Assembly: GCF_024125425.1 (NCBI RefSeq)
Contig: NZ_JAMXWN010000001.1
Coordinates: 186,001-250,000, forward strand
Source of the DNA: Sporolactobacillus kofuensis
GTDB taxonomy: Bacteria > Bacillota > Bacilli > Bacillales > Sporolactobacillaceae
DNA: 64,000 nt
Direction: 5' to 3'
Shown here: positions 51,479-60,744 of the stretch, in pieces
Position numbering within the stretch: position 1 is the stretch's first letter
How the letters are laid out: each line of letters opens with the position of its first letter
Made by a program: the position numbers and the translations under genes
The notes under the pieces: generated by a model
Told to the model about the DNA's origin: nothing
Databases searched by the model: none
What the model saw: only the letters and a program-made list of their open reading frames with translations

Positions 51479-53542
51479 ATGGACATGAGCCAGTATTTAG
51501 GCGTATTCCTTGACGAAGCAAGAGAGCATTTGCAGAATTTGAATGACAAATTGATGACTCTTGAGCAAAATGCAAATGATCCAGAGTTAATTAACAGTAT
51601 TTTTAGGTCGGCTCATACATTAAAAGGGAGCTCCGGACAAATGGGGTTCCAAAATATGATGGAATTGACACATATTATGGAAAATGTCTTTGATGCCCTG
51701 AGGCACCAAAGTATTACTGTCAACGCGCAAATGATCGACGTACTCTTTGAAGGACTAGACCACCTTGAAGCAATGGCAGATTCCATTGAGCAACAAGGAA
51801 CGGATGCAAGAGATGTACAGGAAACAGTACAGAAACTTCAAGCGATCACGAGTGGCAAGACTGCTGATTCCGACACCGTAGAAAAAAGTAGCAGTTCGGC
51901 AGCTACTTCTTCACAACCACAGTCTACTGAACTTCAGACAGATGCGGTTACATTAACCGATTATGAGAAAGAGATTGTATCCCAGGCATTATCACAGAAG
52001 CTGCAGGTTTTTGAAACAGTTGTTCAATTAACTAAAGATTGCGTACTTAAAGCAGCAAGGGCATTGATGATTTCTAACGCATTAGGGGAATTAGGAACAA
52101 TAGTGGGGACAAGACCATCAACAGAAGAGATTGAAAAAGAAGCCTTTGTTCAACGACTCGTCTTTCTAGTAATTACTGAGGCGAATGCTGAAACGATTAA
52201 AGACAAAGTGAACAGTATATCTGAAATTGAGCAAGTTCAAGTAAGCCCCATTACAGAGGGAATGAAAACTGCAGCCTCTCCTTCGAAACAAGAAAAAGCT
52301 TTGAGCAATACCCCGAAAATTCAAGAAACAAAGCAGAAATCGACCACTCATCAAGTAGTGGCAAAAACCATTCGGGTAAATCTTGATCGAATTGACCGTT
52401 TGCTTAATCTTTTTGAAGAAATGATTATTGATCGCAGCCGTTTGGAGAAAATTGCTTCTACCATAGACAATCCCGAGTTGAAAGATACGATTGGAACAAT
52501 CAATCGTGTGACCAATCAACTTCAGGAAACGATTCTTAATCTACGCATGGAGCCAATTGAACAAGTCTTTAACCGATTCCCACGTATGGTTAGAAGTTTA
52601 TCAAAAGAACTGAATAAAAAAGTGGATTTTGTTATTCGTGGTGCGGAAACGGAATTGGATCGCACCGTAATTGAAGAATTAGGTGATCCATTAATGCATA
52701 TGATTCGAAACTCGATGGATCACGGCATTGAAACTCCTGAAGTAAGAGCAGCTCACGGAAAGAATCCGGAAGGAAAGTTGTCTTTAGGTGCCTATTATAG
52801 TGGTAACCATGTATTTGTTGAAATTACAGATGATGGAGCAGGTATTAACCGTGAAAAAGTTCTTTCTAAAGCAATCGAGAAGAACATCGTGACAACAGAA
52901 GCCGCGGAGAAAATGACTGATAAAGAAATCTACCACTTATTGTTTGAATCCGGATTCAGTACTGCAGACAAAATTTCAGATATATCCGGCCGTGGCGTTG
53001 GCCTTGATGTTGTCGAAAGTAAAATCCATTCGCTGAGCGGTAGTGTTGAAGTAGATTCAACTCCTGGAAAAGGGACAAAATTTACGGTAAAACTGCCGCT
53101 AACACTTTCAATTATTAATGCGCTTCTTGTACAATGTCAAAAAGAAGTCTATGCGATTCCGATTACATCAATTATAGAAACTGCTTTGAGACGCCATATT
53201 GATGAGTTAGCCATTCATAGTCGTCAAGTCATGCAATTTCGAAATAAAGTCGTGCCTCTCGTTCAGTTGAGTGAGTTTCTAGATATTCCAGCTACAGCTA
53301 TCAATGACCCGCGGCAAGGTTCGGTTGTGATTGTACGGCACGGAGATAAAATCGTTGCTATCGTTGTTGATAAACTTTTAGGCTATCAGGATATTGTTGT
53401 TAAACCGCTAGGAAACTATTTAAAAAACATTGATGGTTTCTCAGGTGCCACAATCCTCGGTGATGGAACGGTCGCCTTAATTATTGACTGTCAAGCAATA
53501 ACAGTAAGTCAGAAAAAACAATTGCTAAAGGAAAAAGCTTGA
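51479..53542 (+). CDS. cheA: Chemotaxis histidine kinase CheA
   Basis: CheA reads receptor state and phosphorylates CheY and CheB. The 687-residue protein has the P1 domain with His46 in FRSAHTLKGSSGQMG, a linker, a P2 region about 165-265, the P3 dimerisation helices about 300-360 (IRVNLDRIDRLLNLFEEMII), the P4 ATPase domain with N box HMIRNSMDHGIE and G boxes DDGAGI and GRGVGLDVV, and a C-terminal P5 CheW-like domain. ATG 51479 gives the MDMxQYL start of relatives; ATG 51473, which overlaps cheB by four bases, is equally reachable from AGGGAG. Confidence 0.96.
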   Translation: MDMSQYLGVFLDEAREHLQNLNDKLMTLEQNANDPELINSIFRSAHTLKGSSGQMGFQNMMELTHIMENVFDALRHQSITVNAQMIDVLFEGLDHLEAMADSIEQQGTDARDVQETVQKLQAITSGKTADSDTVEKSSSSAATSSQPQSTELQTDAVTLTDYEKEIVSQALSQKLQVFETVVQLTKDCVLKAARALMISNALGELGTIVGTRPSTEEIEKEAFVQRLVFLVITEANAETIKDKVNSISEIEQVQVSPITEGMKTAASPSKQEKALSNTPKIQETKQKSTTHQVVAKTIRVNLDRIDRLLNLFEEMIIDRSRLEKIASTIDNPELKDTIGTINRVTNQLQETILNLRMEPIEQVFNRFPRMVRSLSKELNKKVDFVIRGAETELDRTVIEELGDPLMHMIRNSMDHGIETPEVRAAHGKNPEGKLSLGAYYSGNHVFVEITDDGAGINREKVLSKAIEKNIVTTEAAEKMTDKEIYHLLFESGFSTADKISDISGRGVGLDVVESKIHSLSGSVEVDSTPGKGTKFTVKLPLTLSIINALLVQCQKEVYAIPITSIIETALRRHIDELAIHSRQVMQFRNKVVPLVQLSEFLDIPATAINDPRQGSVVIVRHGDKIVAIVVDKLLGYQDIVVKPLGNYLKNIDGFSGATILGDGTVALIIDCQAITVSQKKQLLKEKA

Positions 53543-53554
53543 GGAGGATGTGTG

Positions 53555-54028
53555 ATGGCAAATCAAGAGGAATCCGTTTTGAAAGTTATTTTATTTGAGA
53601 TGAATACTGAAACGTATGGAGTACCTGTTGAACAAGTTTTGTCCATTGAAAAAGTGGACACGATTACGCGCATACCCCACACAGCGAATTTTGTTAAGGG
53701 TGTGATGAATCTTCGAGGCTTAATCATCCCTATTATTGATGTCCGGGCACGTTTTGGAATGGGAAATACTGAAGTAACAAAAGAAAGTAGGATTATTGTT
53801 ATTGATGTCGATGAAATGAAAGTGGGTTTACTCGTCGACACGTCAAAAGAAGTTCTTGATATCGAAACAAGTAAATTGGAAGAAACACCGGAAATTATTG
53901 GTGGGACATCTGCACAATTCATTAATAGTGTGGCAAAACTTAACGATAATGATTTGCTGCTCCTGCTTAATTTAGATCAAGTGCTTAATTCGGATGATGT
54001 CGCTGAATTACAAAAGATCGAGGCTTAA
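53555..54028 (+). CDS. cheW: Chemotaxis coupling protein CheW
   Basis: CheW links receptors to CheA. The 157-residue protein is one CheW domain: FEMNTETYGVPVEQVLSIEK, ITRIPHTANFVKGVMNLRGLIIPIIDVRARFG and VGLLVDTSKEVLDI. ATG 53555 lies six to seven bases after GAGGAGGA; GTG 53552 in frame is an alternative. cheA ends 12 bases upstream and cheC follows after three bases. Confidence 0.96.
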   Translation: MANQEESVLKVILFEMNTETYGVPVEQVLSIEKVDTITRIPHTANFVKGVMNLRGLIIPIIDVRARFGMGNTEVTKESRIIVIDVDEMKVGLLVDTSKEVLDIETSKLEETPEIIGGTSAQFINSVAKLNDNDLLLLLNLDQVLNSDDVAELQKIEA

Positions 54029-54031
54029 CGC

Positions 54032-54646
54032 ATGCATAACCTAAGCGATCTTGGACCAAAACATCTGGATTTGTTAATGGAGTCGGGTAATATCGGAGCT
54101 GCACATGCGGCTTCTTCACTTTCTGTGCTGCTTAATAAACCGATCGATATGACTATTCCATCAGTTCGTGTACTCCCGCTTTCCGAACTGATTGATCATG
54201 ATGCGGAAAAACATGTAGCTGCTTCATACATTCAAGTTTATGGCGGCTTAAGAGGTTTCTTTATTATGATGTTTGATGTCCATCAAGCAGATACACTGAT
54301 CCATGAATTAGTCCCTGAAGGGAATGTGTTAGATGAGGGATTGGGAAAATCCGCGTTTTGTGAAATCAGCAATATTTTATGTGGTTCGTATCTCTCCGCA
54401 CTCTCGAACTTTTTATCTATTCCGCTTACGCAATCGCCACCGATCTATGCGGTAGACATGGCAGGAGCTATTTTAAGCGAAGGACTTGTCGAACTTTCCC
54501 TTTATGATGAGTCCGCACTTCTAATCGATGCAATTCTATTCGACAAACAAAAAGGAAACCAATTGAATGGAGAATTTCTTTTTCTTCCATTCCCTGATTC
54601 ACTTGATGTCATTTTCGATATTTCTGAAGGGAAGTTGTCGATGTGA
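54032..54646 (+). CDS. cheC: CheY-P phosphatase CheC
   Basis: CheC removes phosphate from CheY-P and, by binding CheD, forms a feedback loop for adaptation in Bacillus. The 204-residue protein has the two E…N active motifs, ESGNIGAAHAASSLS near 12-26 and FCEISNILCGSYLSAL near 110-125. Phosphatase activity is usual for proteins with both sites. ATG 54032 is three bases after cheW. The stop overlaps the GTG start of cheD. Confidence 0.95.
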   Translation: MHNLSDLGPKHLDLLMESGNIGAAHAASSLSVLLNKPIDMTIPSVRVLPLSELIDHDAEKHVAASYIQVYGGLRGFFIMMFDVHQADTLIHELVPEGNVLDEGLGKSAFCEISNILCGSYLSALSNFLSIPLTQSPPIYAVDMAGAILSEGLVELSLYDESALLIDAILFDKQKGNQLNGEFLFLPFPDSLDVIFDISEGKLSM

Positions 54647-55125
54647 TTCATGTTGGTCTTTCTGAGATTAAATTTGCTGAATCACCAGAAACATTAAAAT
54701 CATTAGGGCTTGGATCATGTGTTGGGGTCGTCATTTATCATGAAGAATGGCAAATTGCGGGGATGGCTCATGTGATGCTTCCTGATTCTGATTTAGCACG
54801 AACAGCTGAGTTTCCTCAAGGTAAGTATGCAGATACTGCTGTACCGGAATTGGTGAAGACGATGATTGCGCACTATCGATGTCCAATCAATCAGCTAAAA
54901 GCAAAAATAGCTGGCGGTGCGGAAATGTTCAAGAGTACTCGGTCTCTTCCGATGGGGAGTATAGGGAAGAGAAATGTCGAAGCGGTCAAAATTCAGCTGG
55001 ATCAGTATCATATCCCACTCATTGCTGAAGAAACCGGAAAAGACTATGGCCGGACTGTTGAATTTCAGACGCTTTCTAGTACATTGACCATTCATGCTCT
55101 ATTTAAGGGGAAAAGTGTGATCTAG
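54643..55125 (+). CDS. cheD: Receptor glutamine deamidase CheD
   Basis: CheD deamidates specific receptor glutamines and is titrated by CheC. The 160-residue protein shows the catalytic pair Cys26 (GLGSCVGVVI) and His43 (GMAHVMLPDS), followed by the conserved KIAGGAEMF and the C-terminal GKDYGRTVEF. Start GTG 54643 lies within the cheC stop (GTGA), so CheC and CheD are translated in a coupled manner, sensible for partners. sigD begins 29 nt after it. Confidence 0.95.
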   Translation: MIHVGLSEIKFAESPETLKSLGLGSCVGVVIYHEEWQIAGMAHVMLPDSDLARTAEFPQGKYADTAVPELVKTMIAHYRCPINQLKAKIAGGAEMFKSTRSLPMGSIGKRNVEAVKIQLDQYHIPLIAEETGKDYGRTVEFQTLSSTLTIHALFKGKSVI

Positions 55126-55154
55126 AATGGTTGATTTGAAAAGGAGGAAGACAA

Positions 55155-55925
55155 TTGGGAAAATCGGAAACCATGGAGTCAGAGTACTGGAATCGCTGGG
55201 TACAGTCCCATGACGTAGAAGCTGCAAATTGTCTTCTTGAAATCTATATGCCGCTTGTTCAGTATCATGTGCAGCGCATTGGTTCCGGATTGCCGCGTAA
55301 TATTGATCGCGGCGAACTGCAGAGTTTCGGCCTTCTTGGACTCTACGATGCACTTGAAAAATTCGATGTTCAGCGGGATTTGAAATTTGATACATATGCT
55401 TCTTTTCGAATCCGTGGTGCAATTCTTGATGGTTTGCGCAAAGAAGATTGGATGCCTCGTTCGATCCGTGAAAAAAGCAAGAAGATTGAAAAGGCTGCGG
55501 AGAAAATTGAACAGGAAAAAATGCGAACGGCATCACTAGAAGAAGTTGCTCAATTCTGTGCTATGGATGCGGAAGAAGTTTCGCAAGTCTTGTCCGAAAG
55601 TTTACTTTCCAATCTGTTGTCTCTTGATGATAGCGCTTCTGGGAAGAATAATGAATATCCACCGTCAGCAATTGAGGATCATCGCGCCATATTGCCGGAA
55701 AAACAACTGATCGATGAGGAGAACCGAAGTCAACTTGCTGAAGAAATTGATAAACTAAGCGAAAAGGAACGCATGGTCATTTCATTATTTTATTTTGATG
55801 AATTAACGTTAACAGAAATTGGTCAGGTTCTTTCACTTTCGACCTCGCGCATCTCACAAATTCATAGTAAAGCACTTTTTAAATTACGACAATTTTTACA
55901 TGCTCGTGAAGTGGAGTCAACTTAA
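55155..55925 (+). CDS. sigD: Motility sigma factor SigD (sigma-28 family)
   Basis: SigD directs RNA polymerase to late flagellar, chemoreceptor and autolysin genes. The 256-residue protein has region 2 (ELQSFGLLGLYDALEKFDVQR … FDTYASFRIRGAILDGLRK), region 3, and region 4 with the helix-turn-helix LTLTEIGQVLSLSTSRISQIHSKAL. It begins at TTG 55155 eight bases after AAAAGGAGGA. Location near the end of the long operon means its level depends on read-through, a known source of cell-to-cell variation in motility in B. subtilis. Confidence 0.96.
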   Translation: MGKSETMESEYWNRWVQSHDVEAANCLLEIYMPLVQYHVQRIGSGLPRNIDRGELQSFGLLGLYDALEKFDVQRDLKFDTYASFRIRGAILDGLRKEDWMPRSIREKSKKIEKAAEKIEQEKMRTASLEEVAQFCAMDAEEVSQVLSESLLSNLLSLDDSASGKNNEYPPSAIEDHRAILPEKQLIDEENRSQLAEEIDKLSEKERMVISLFYFDELTLTEIGQVLSLSTSRISQIHSKALFKLRQFLHAREVEST

Positions 55926-55941
55926 TTGAGGCGGTGAACAC

Positions 55942-56529
55942 ATGACAGCATTTTGGATGACTTTAAATTTTGTTCTATTGTTGCTTGCGTTTTATTTAAT
56001 TCTGCATCTTTATCAAAGAATTCAAATTCTGCAAAAAAAAGATCCAAATTCAAGTGATACACAACTGCTCCTCGATGAGCATATGGCAGCGGTTCGGCAG
56101 GAGAATGAACAGTTATTAGCAGAATTACGAACGTTATTAAAGGAACAGGATGCGAAGAAGCCGAGAACAAAACGAACACGTAAACCAAGTCCTACAAACA
56201 AAGAAGCTCATGAAGTGCCAAGTGAAGAAAATAGTAATCTTGAAAAGAAAGACTTTTCAGCAATGCTGAGTGAAGAGACAGAACGAAATAAACCCAATGC
56301 AAAAAGTGTGAACAAATCACGGATAACGTCAAAGCCAGAATCACCGGGTACTGATGAATGGATGCCGCCAATAGATCAAGTCCAGGATAAGATCGAAGAA
56401 TCTCCATATATCCAAGCATTAAAATTAAAAGAAAAGGGATTAACGGCAACTGAAATAGCGAAACAGTTACACCGCGGCAAAGGAGAAATTGAACTGCTCC
56501 TTAAATTAAAAGGGAAAGTACAATCCTAA
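55942..56529 (+). CDS. swrB: SwrB-like protein (YlxL)
   Basis: SwrB activates the flagellar export gate and promotes swarming in B. subtilis. The 195-residue product has a transmembrane helix at about 4-22 (FWMTLNFVLLLLAFYLIL), a coiled coil, a Lys/Glu/Ser-rich linker and a C-terminal helix-turn-helix-like segment ALKLKEKGLTATEIAKQLHRGKGEIELLLK. The call relies on this architecture and on the sigD-rpsB location; the linker is not conserved. ATG 55942 follows GAGGCGGTG. Confidence 0.85.
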   Translation: MTAFWMTLNFVLLLLAFYLILHLYQRIQILQKKDPNSSDTQLLLDEHMAAVRQENEQLLAELRTLLKEQDAKKPRTKRTRKPSPTNKEAHEVPSEENSNLEKKDFSAMLSEETERNKPNAKSVNKSRITSKPESPGTDEWMPPIDQVQDKIEESPYIQALKLKEKGLTATEIAKQLHRGKGEIELLLKLKGKVQS

Positions 56530-56531
56530 TC

Positions 56532-56560
56532 TTGCCATGTTGTTCCGATTATGATATAGT
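56532..56560 (+). promoter_or_regulatory. Sigma-A promoter of rpsB
   Basis: TTGCCA (56532-56537), 17 nt, TATAGT (56555-56560), beginning three bases after the swrB stop. It separates ribosomal gene transcription from the motility operon. Confidence 0.65.
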
Positions 56561-56582
56561 TACGTTTGGTGTCAATCACACA

Positions 56583-56646
56583 CGTTTGTCGATTTATGTG
56601 CGGGTGCTGAAAATGCTCAGCTGTACACGAAAATGACGCAAACGGA
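56583..56646 (+). promoter_or_regulatory. Structured rpsB leader
   Basis: CGTTTG (56583-56588) pairs with CAAACG (56639-56644), enclosing GTG…CAC and a GCTGA/TCAGC hairpin (near 56606-56621). The outer closing arm merges with a first GGAGG (56645), and a second AGGAGG precedes the real start. The layout suits an S2-responsive or other translational control element. No known family is claimed. Confidence 0.4.
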
Positions 56647-56674
56647 GGAATAAAACCAATAGGAGGAATTTTTC

Positions 56675-57433
56675 ATGTCAGTTATTTCAATGAAGCAATT
56701 ACTGGAATCCGGCGTACACTTTGGTCATCAGACCCGTCGTTGGAACCCAAAAATGAAGCCTTATATTTTTACGGAAAGAAACGGTATCTACATCATTGAC
56801 TTGCAGAAAACCGTTAAAAAAGTAGAAGAAGCATATAATTTCGTCAGAGACATTGCTGCTGACGGCGGCAAGGTTCTCTTTGTAGGTACAAAAAAACAAG
56901 CTCAAGATTCTGTGAAATCTGAAGCTGAACGCTCAGGTCAATACTTTGTTAACCAACGTTGGCTTGGTGGAACGCTGACCAACTTCGAAACGATTAGAAA
57001 GAGAATCAAACGTCTGAAAGACATTGAAAAAATGCAAGCAGACGGTACATTTGATGTACTTCCTAAGAAAGAAGTAGTCGGACTTAAGAAAGAATGGGCT
57101 CGTCTTGAAAAATTCTTGGGCGGAATCAAAGATATGGAAAGCCTGCCACAAGCGCTTTTCGTAATTGACCCACGTAAGGAAAGAATTGCAATTGCTGAAG
57201 CACATAAGTTGAATATTCCGATCATCGCGATCGTTGATACAAACTGTGATCCGGATGAAATCGATGTAATCATTCCAGGTAATGATGATGCGATTCGCGC
57301 AGTAAAACTGTTAACCGGAAAAATGGCTGACGCAGTTCTGGAAGCAAATCAAGGCGAAGAAACTGAAGAAGTAGCAGCAGAACCAGAACAAGCTGAAGCA
57401 GTTGTTGAAGAAGAAGCTGTAAAAGCAGAATAA
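56675..57433 (+). CDS. rpsB: 30S ribosomal protein S2 (uS2)
   Basis: S2 is needed for binding of S1-type activities and late 30S assembly. The 252-residue protein begins [27 protein letters not shown], contains [10 protein letters not shown] and the [21 protein letters not shown] block, and ends in an acidic Ala/Glu/Val tail. ATG 56675 follows AATAGGAGGAA. A hairpin terminator lies between it and tsf, its usual partner. Confidence 0.97.
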   Translation: MSVISMKQLLESGVHFGHQTRRWNPKMKPYIFTERNGIYIIDLQKTVKKVEEAYNFVRDIAADGGKVLFVGTKKQAQDSVKSEAERSGQYFVNQRWLGGTLTNFETIRKRIKRLKDIEKMQADGTFDVLPKKEVVGLKKEWARLEKFLGGIKDMESLPQALFVIDPRKERIAIAEAHKLNIPIIAIVDTNCDPDEIDVIIPGNDDAIRAVKLLTGKMADAVLEANQGEETEEVAAEPEQAEAVVEEEAVKAE

Positions 57434-57457
57434 TTTTGTTCAAAGCATGTACACGGG

Positions 57458-57490
57458 GTGATAAGGGGCTTGCCCTTTATCACTCTTTTC
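57458..57490 (+). terminator. Terminator or attenuator between rpsB and tsf
   Basis: GTGATAAGGG and CCTTTATCAC pair around GCTTGC-type loop sequence (57458-57483), then TCTTTTC. Partial termination here would lower tsf relative to rpsB. Confidence 0.7.
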
Positions 57491-57527
57491 ACGAATACTT
57501 AGGGAACGTATAAAAGGAGGATGCCCA

Positions 57528-58409
57528 TTGGCTGCAATTAGTGCAAAGCAAGTTAAAGAATTACGTGAATTAACAGGTGCAGGAATCATGGACTGCAAGC
57601 GTGCGCTCGCCGAAGCAGAAGGAGATATTCAAAAAGCAATAGATGTGCTCCGCGAAAAAGGAATGGCAAAGGCTGCAAAGAAATCCGGACGTATCGCTTC
57701 CGAAGGTTTGGCTGAAATTAAAATTGATGGCAACAAAGCCGTTGCATTAGAAGTAAACTCTGAGACGGACTTTGTTGCAAAAAATGCTGAATTCAAAGCA
57801 TTGATCGATGAACTAGCACAACATCTCTTAGATCATTCACCAGCTTCGGTTGATGAAGCATTGAATCAGAAAATGGCAAGCGGTGAAACCGTATCAGATA
57901 CGATTACAGCGGCTATCTCAAAAATTGGTGAAAAAATTTCCTTGCGTCGTTTTTCAATTGTTGAAAAAGCGGAAGATGAAGTTTTCGGTGCTTATCTTCA
58001 CATGGGCGGAAGAATTGCCGCTCTAACAAAGATTTCCGGTGGAGACGAAGCAGTTGCTAAAGATATAGCTATGCATGTAGCGGCAATTCGCCCACAATAT
58101 CTGAAGGAAGATGAAATCCCTGCAGATGTTGTTGCTCATGAAAAGGAAGTGCTGACTCAGGAAGCGCTAGGCGAAGGAAAACCGGCAAACATTGTCGAAA
58201 AAATGGTAGTCGGCAGACTGAAGAAATTCTTCAAAGATATCTGTCTTGTTGACCAACCGTTTGTTAAAGACGGCGATGTTACCGTTGAAGAATTCTTGAA
58301 GAGCAAGAACGCAGATGTACTTGCATTTGTTCGCTTTGAAGTCGGCGAAGGCATTGAAAAGAAAGAAGAAAATTTTGCTGACGAAGTTAAAGCACAAATG
58401 AAACAATAA
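57528..58409 (+). CDS. tsf: Elongation factor Ts
   Basis: EF-Ts exchanges GDP for GTP on EF-Tu. The 293-residue protein has the N-terminal UBA-like domain [25 protein letters not shown], then [13 protein letters not shown], the EF-Tu contact motif, and two core domains. It starts at TTG 57528, seven bases after AAAAGGAGG; no ATG in this frame gives the conserved start. pyrH follows beyond another hairpin. Confidence 0.96.
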   Translation: MAAISAKQVKELRELTGAGIMDCKRALAEAEGDIQKAIDVLREKGMAKAAKKSGRIASEGLAEIKIDGNKAVALEVNSETDFVAKNAEFKALIDELAQHLLDHSPASVDEALNQKMASGETVSDTITAAISKIGEKISLRRFSIVEKAEDEVFGAYLHMGGRIAALTKISGGDEAVAKDIAMHVAAIRPQYLKEDEIPADVVAHEKEVLTQEALGEGKPANIVEKMVVGRLKKFFKDICLVDQPFVKDGDVTVEEFLKSKNADVLAFVRFEVGEGIEKKEENFADEVKAQMKQ

Positions 58410-58507
58410 TAGCTCCTGTAAGGTGATTGTTGAAGACGATAGGTAAAACAACTGTCAATAACCGATTTGCGGTTTTCAACACCCGATGAAACAGAGCAAG
58501 GAAACAC

Positions 58508-58540
58508 AATGGGGCACGGGTCACGTGTCCCATTTTTTAA
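58508..58540 (+). terminator. Terminator or attenuator between tsf and pyrH
   Basis: AATGGGGCACG (58508-58518) and CGTGTCCCATT (58524-58534) form an 11-bp stem with one G-T pair, loop GGTCA, then TTTTTT. Strong, although pyrH follows without a promoter I can recognise; it probably reduces expression rather than ends it. Confidence 0.85.
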
Positions 58541-58568
58541 AATTAATCAATGCGAGGTGCAGTCGAAT

Positions 58569-59294
58569 ATGCCTGAAAATGCAAAATATAAACGTGTCAT
58601 TTTAAAACTAAGCGGCGAAGCGTTAGCGGGTGCAGGTGGTTTTGGTATCGAACCAAGCATCATTCGCTCCATCACAAAACAAGTCAAAGAGGTTGTAGAC
58701 CTTGGTGTTGAAGTTGCAATCGTTTGCGGCGCAGGGAATATCTGGAGAGGCAAAGCCGGAAGTGAAATGGGAATGGATCGTGCACAGGCAGATTATATGG
58801 GTATGTTGGCTACGGTCCTTAACGCGCTTGCTTTACAAGATTGCCTCGAAGGTATCGGTGTTGAAACACGTGTACAGACCTCAATCGAAATGAGGCAAGT
58901 AGCAGAGCCTTACATCCGCAGACGTGCGATTCGCCATCTTGAAAAAGGCCGTGTTGTAATCTTTGCAGCGGGCACAGGAAATCCTTACTTTTCTACAGAT
59001 ACAACGGCTGCCTTGCGAGCTGCGGAAATTGAAGCCGATGTTATTCTGATGGCAAAGAATAATGTAGATGGTGTCTATTCTGCAGATCCTAAAGTTGATA
59101 AAACAGCGAAAAAATATAAAGAAATTTCATACCTTCGCGTTCTCAACGAAGGGTTGCAAGTTATGGATTCTACTGCATCATCATTAAGCATGGATAATGA
59201 TATTCCATTAATCGTATTTTCATTATCTGTTGAAGGAAATATTAAACGTGCCGTATTAGGAGAAGATATCGGCACAGTTGTGAAGGGGCGATAA
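58569..59294 (+). CDS. pyrH: UMP kinase
   Basis: UMP kinase makes UDP in pyrimidine nucleotide synthesis and in many bacteria is inhibited by UTP. The 241-residue amino-acid-kinase-fold protein has [12 protein letters not shown] near 12-23, [13 protein letters not shown], the [19 protein letters not shown] block and [19 protein letters not shown] 58569 is the start fitting homologues; the frame is open to 58467, but that extension spans the terminator hairpin. Ribosome site GAGGTG is moderate. frr follows after three bases. Confidence 0.96.
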   Translation: MPENAKYKRVILKLSGEALAGAGGFGIEPSIIRSITKQVKEVVDLGVEVAIVCGAGNIWRGKAGSEMGMDRAQADYMGMLATVLNALALQDCLEGIGVETRVQTSIEMRQVAEPYIRRRAIRHLEKGRVVIFAAGTGNPYFSTDTTAALRAAEIEADVILMAKNNVDGVYSADPKVDKTAKKYKEISYLRVLNEGLQVMDSTASSLSMDNDIPLIVFSLSVEGNIKRAVLGEDIGTVVKGR

Positions 59295-59297
59295 TTG

Positions 59298-59858
59298 ATG
59301 GCACAATCAGAACTATTTAAGAATGCTGAAGAACGAATGGATAAAGCAGTTAAAGCATTTCAGCGTGAATTAATCACGGTCCGTGCCGGTAGGGCGAACC
59401 CATCTTTACTTAATAAGGTCACTGTAGAATATTATGGCGCTGAAACACCTTTAAACCAGGTGGCATCGATCACAGTACCTGAAGCGCGTTTGCTACTTGT
59501 TCAACCCTATGACCGTTCTGCACTGGCCAATATCGAAAAAGGCATCTTGAAATCCGATTTAGGTGTTACGCCTACAAACGACGGTACGGTCATTCGTATT
59601 GCAATTCCACCGCTTACAGAGGAAAGGCGTGGCGAACTCGTCAAACTCGTTCGCAAGATGTCCGAAGAAGCCAAAATTGCTGTACGTAACGTACGTAGAG
59701 ATACTAACGATCAAATTAAGAAGATGGCGAAGAATAATGAACTGACTAAAGATGATGTTCGTGAAGCAGAAGATGATGTACAAAAATTAACCAATGATAC
59801 AATTAAAAATATTGATCAAATCGCATCAGAAAAAGAAAAAGAAATGATGGACATATAA
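59298..59858 (+). CDS. frr: Ribosome recycling factor
   Basis: RRF with EF-G splits post-termination ribosomes. The 186-residue protein is the typical two-domain tRNA-shaped factor: FQRELITVRAGRANPSLL, VEYYGAETPLNQVASI and RRDTNDQIKKMAKN. ATG 59298 lies nine bases after AAGGGG; a TTG at 59295, directly after the pyrH stop, is in frame but less likely. uppS follows after about 100 nt without a clear promoter. Confidence 0.97.
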   Translation: MAQSELFKNAEERMDKAVKAFQRELITVRAGRANPSLLNKVTVEYYGAETPLNQVASITVPEARLLLVQPYDRSALANIEKGILKSDLGVTPTNDGTVIRIAIPPLTEERRGELVKLVRKMSEEAKIAVRNVRRDTNDQIKKMAKNNELTKDDVREAEDDVQKLTNDTIKNIDQIASEKEKEMMDI

Positions 59859-59961
59859 TCATCAAACGCATCAAGCCGACCGCTTGTCCAAGAGACGTAG
59901 TGGGAATGATACCAATTTGTGGCATCCGGAATGTCTCAGTATCAGTAATGGGGGAAAATCA

Positions 59962-60744
59962 ATGTTTGATAAATTTTCCTTTAAAACGGGAAAAATGGGC
60001 AATGAAAACCATCAAGAACAATTAACTGAAAAGATCCCTGAACATGTGGCGATCATTATGGATGGAAATGGACGATGGGCGAAAAAAAGAGGCCTTCCAA
60101 GGATTGCTGGGCACCGCGAAGCAATGAAAACGGTGAAACGCGTGACAAAGGAAGCGGATAGACTCGGTGTCAAAGTCTTGACTCTTTACGCTTTTTCAAC
60201 TGAAAACTGGAAGCGTCCAAAGGCTGAAGTCGATTTTCTAATGAAATTGCCCCAACAGTTTTTAACTACGTATCTTAAAGAACTGATCGAACAAAACGTT
60301 CAGGTTCGTGCAATGGGAGATTTATCACGTCTTCCTTCATATACTTTGGATGCTGTCAAAAGCGCCAGCGAGAAGACAAAAGAAAATACAGGATTAATCC
60401 TGAATTTTGCACTGAACTATGGGAGCCATGCAGAAATTGTCAATGCCGTTAAAATGATTGCCCGTGATGTTCAGGATCAAAAACTTGATGCTGAAGAAAT
60501 TACGGAAAGTATGATTGCTGAGCATTTGCTGAGTCCTTTGCCGGATCCTGATCTTTTGATACGTACAGGTGGAGAAATTAGACTCAGTAATTTCATGCTC
60601 TGGCAGCTCGCTTATACGGAACTTTATTTTTCAGATGAATATTGGCCGGATTTCAATGAACAGAGTCTTCAAGACGCTGTAAAAGTCTTTGCTTCGAGAC
60701 AACGCCGTTACGGTGGACTAATGGAAGGAAGCGAGAAAAAATGA
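59962..60744 (+). CDS. uppS: Undecaprenyl diphosphate synthase
   Basis: UppS condenses isopentenyl units to the C55 lipid carrier used in cell-wall synthesis. The 260-residue cis-prenyltransferase has HVAIIMDGNGRWAKKRGLPRIAGH near 34-57 with the catalytic Asp, TLYAFSTENWKRP, and the C-terminal DLLIRTGGEIRLSNFMLWQLAYTELYF. ATG 59962 follows TGGGGGAAA; the frame upstream to 59884 is not conserved. It overlaps cdsA by four bases. Confidence 0.96.
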   Translation: MFDKFSFKTGKMGNENHQEQLTEKIPEHVAIIMDGNGRWAKKRGLPRIAGHREAMKTVKRVTKEADRLGVKVLTLYAFSTENWKRPKAEVDFLMKLPQQFLTTYLKELIEQNVQVRAMGDLSRLPSYTLDAVKSASEKTKENTGLILNFALNYGSHAEIVNAVKMIARDVQDQKLDAEEITESMIAEHLLSPLPDPDLLIRTGGEIRLSNFMLWQLAYTELYFSDEYWPDFNEQSLQDAVKVFASRQRRYGGLMEGSEKK

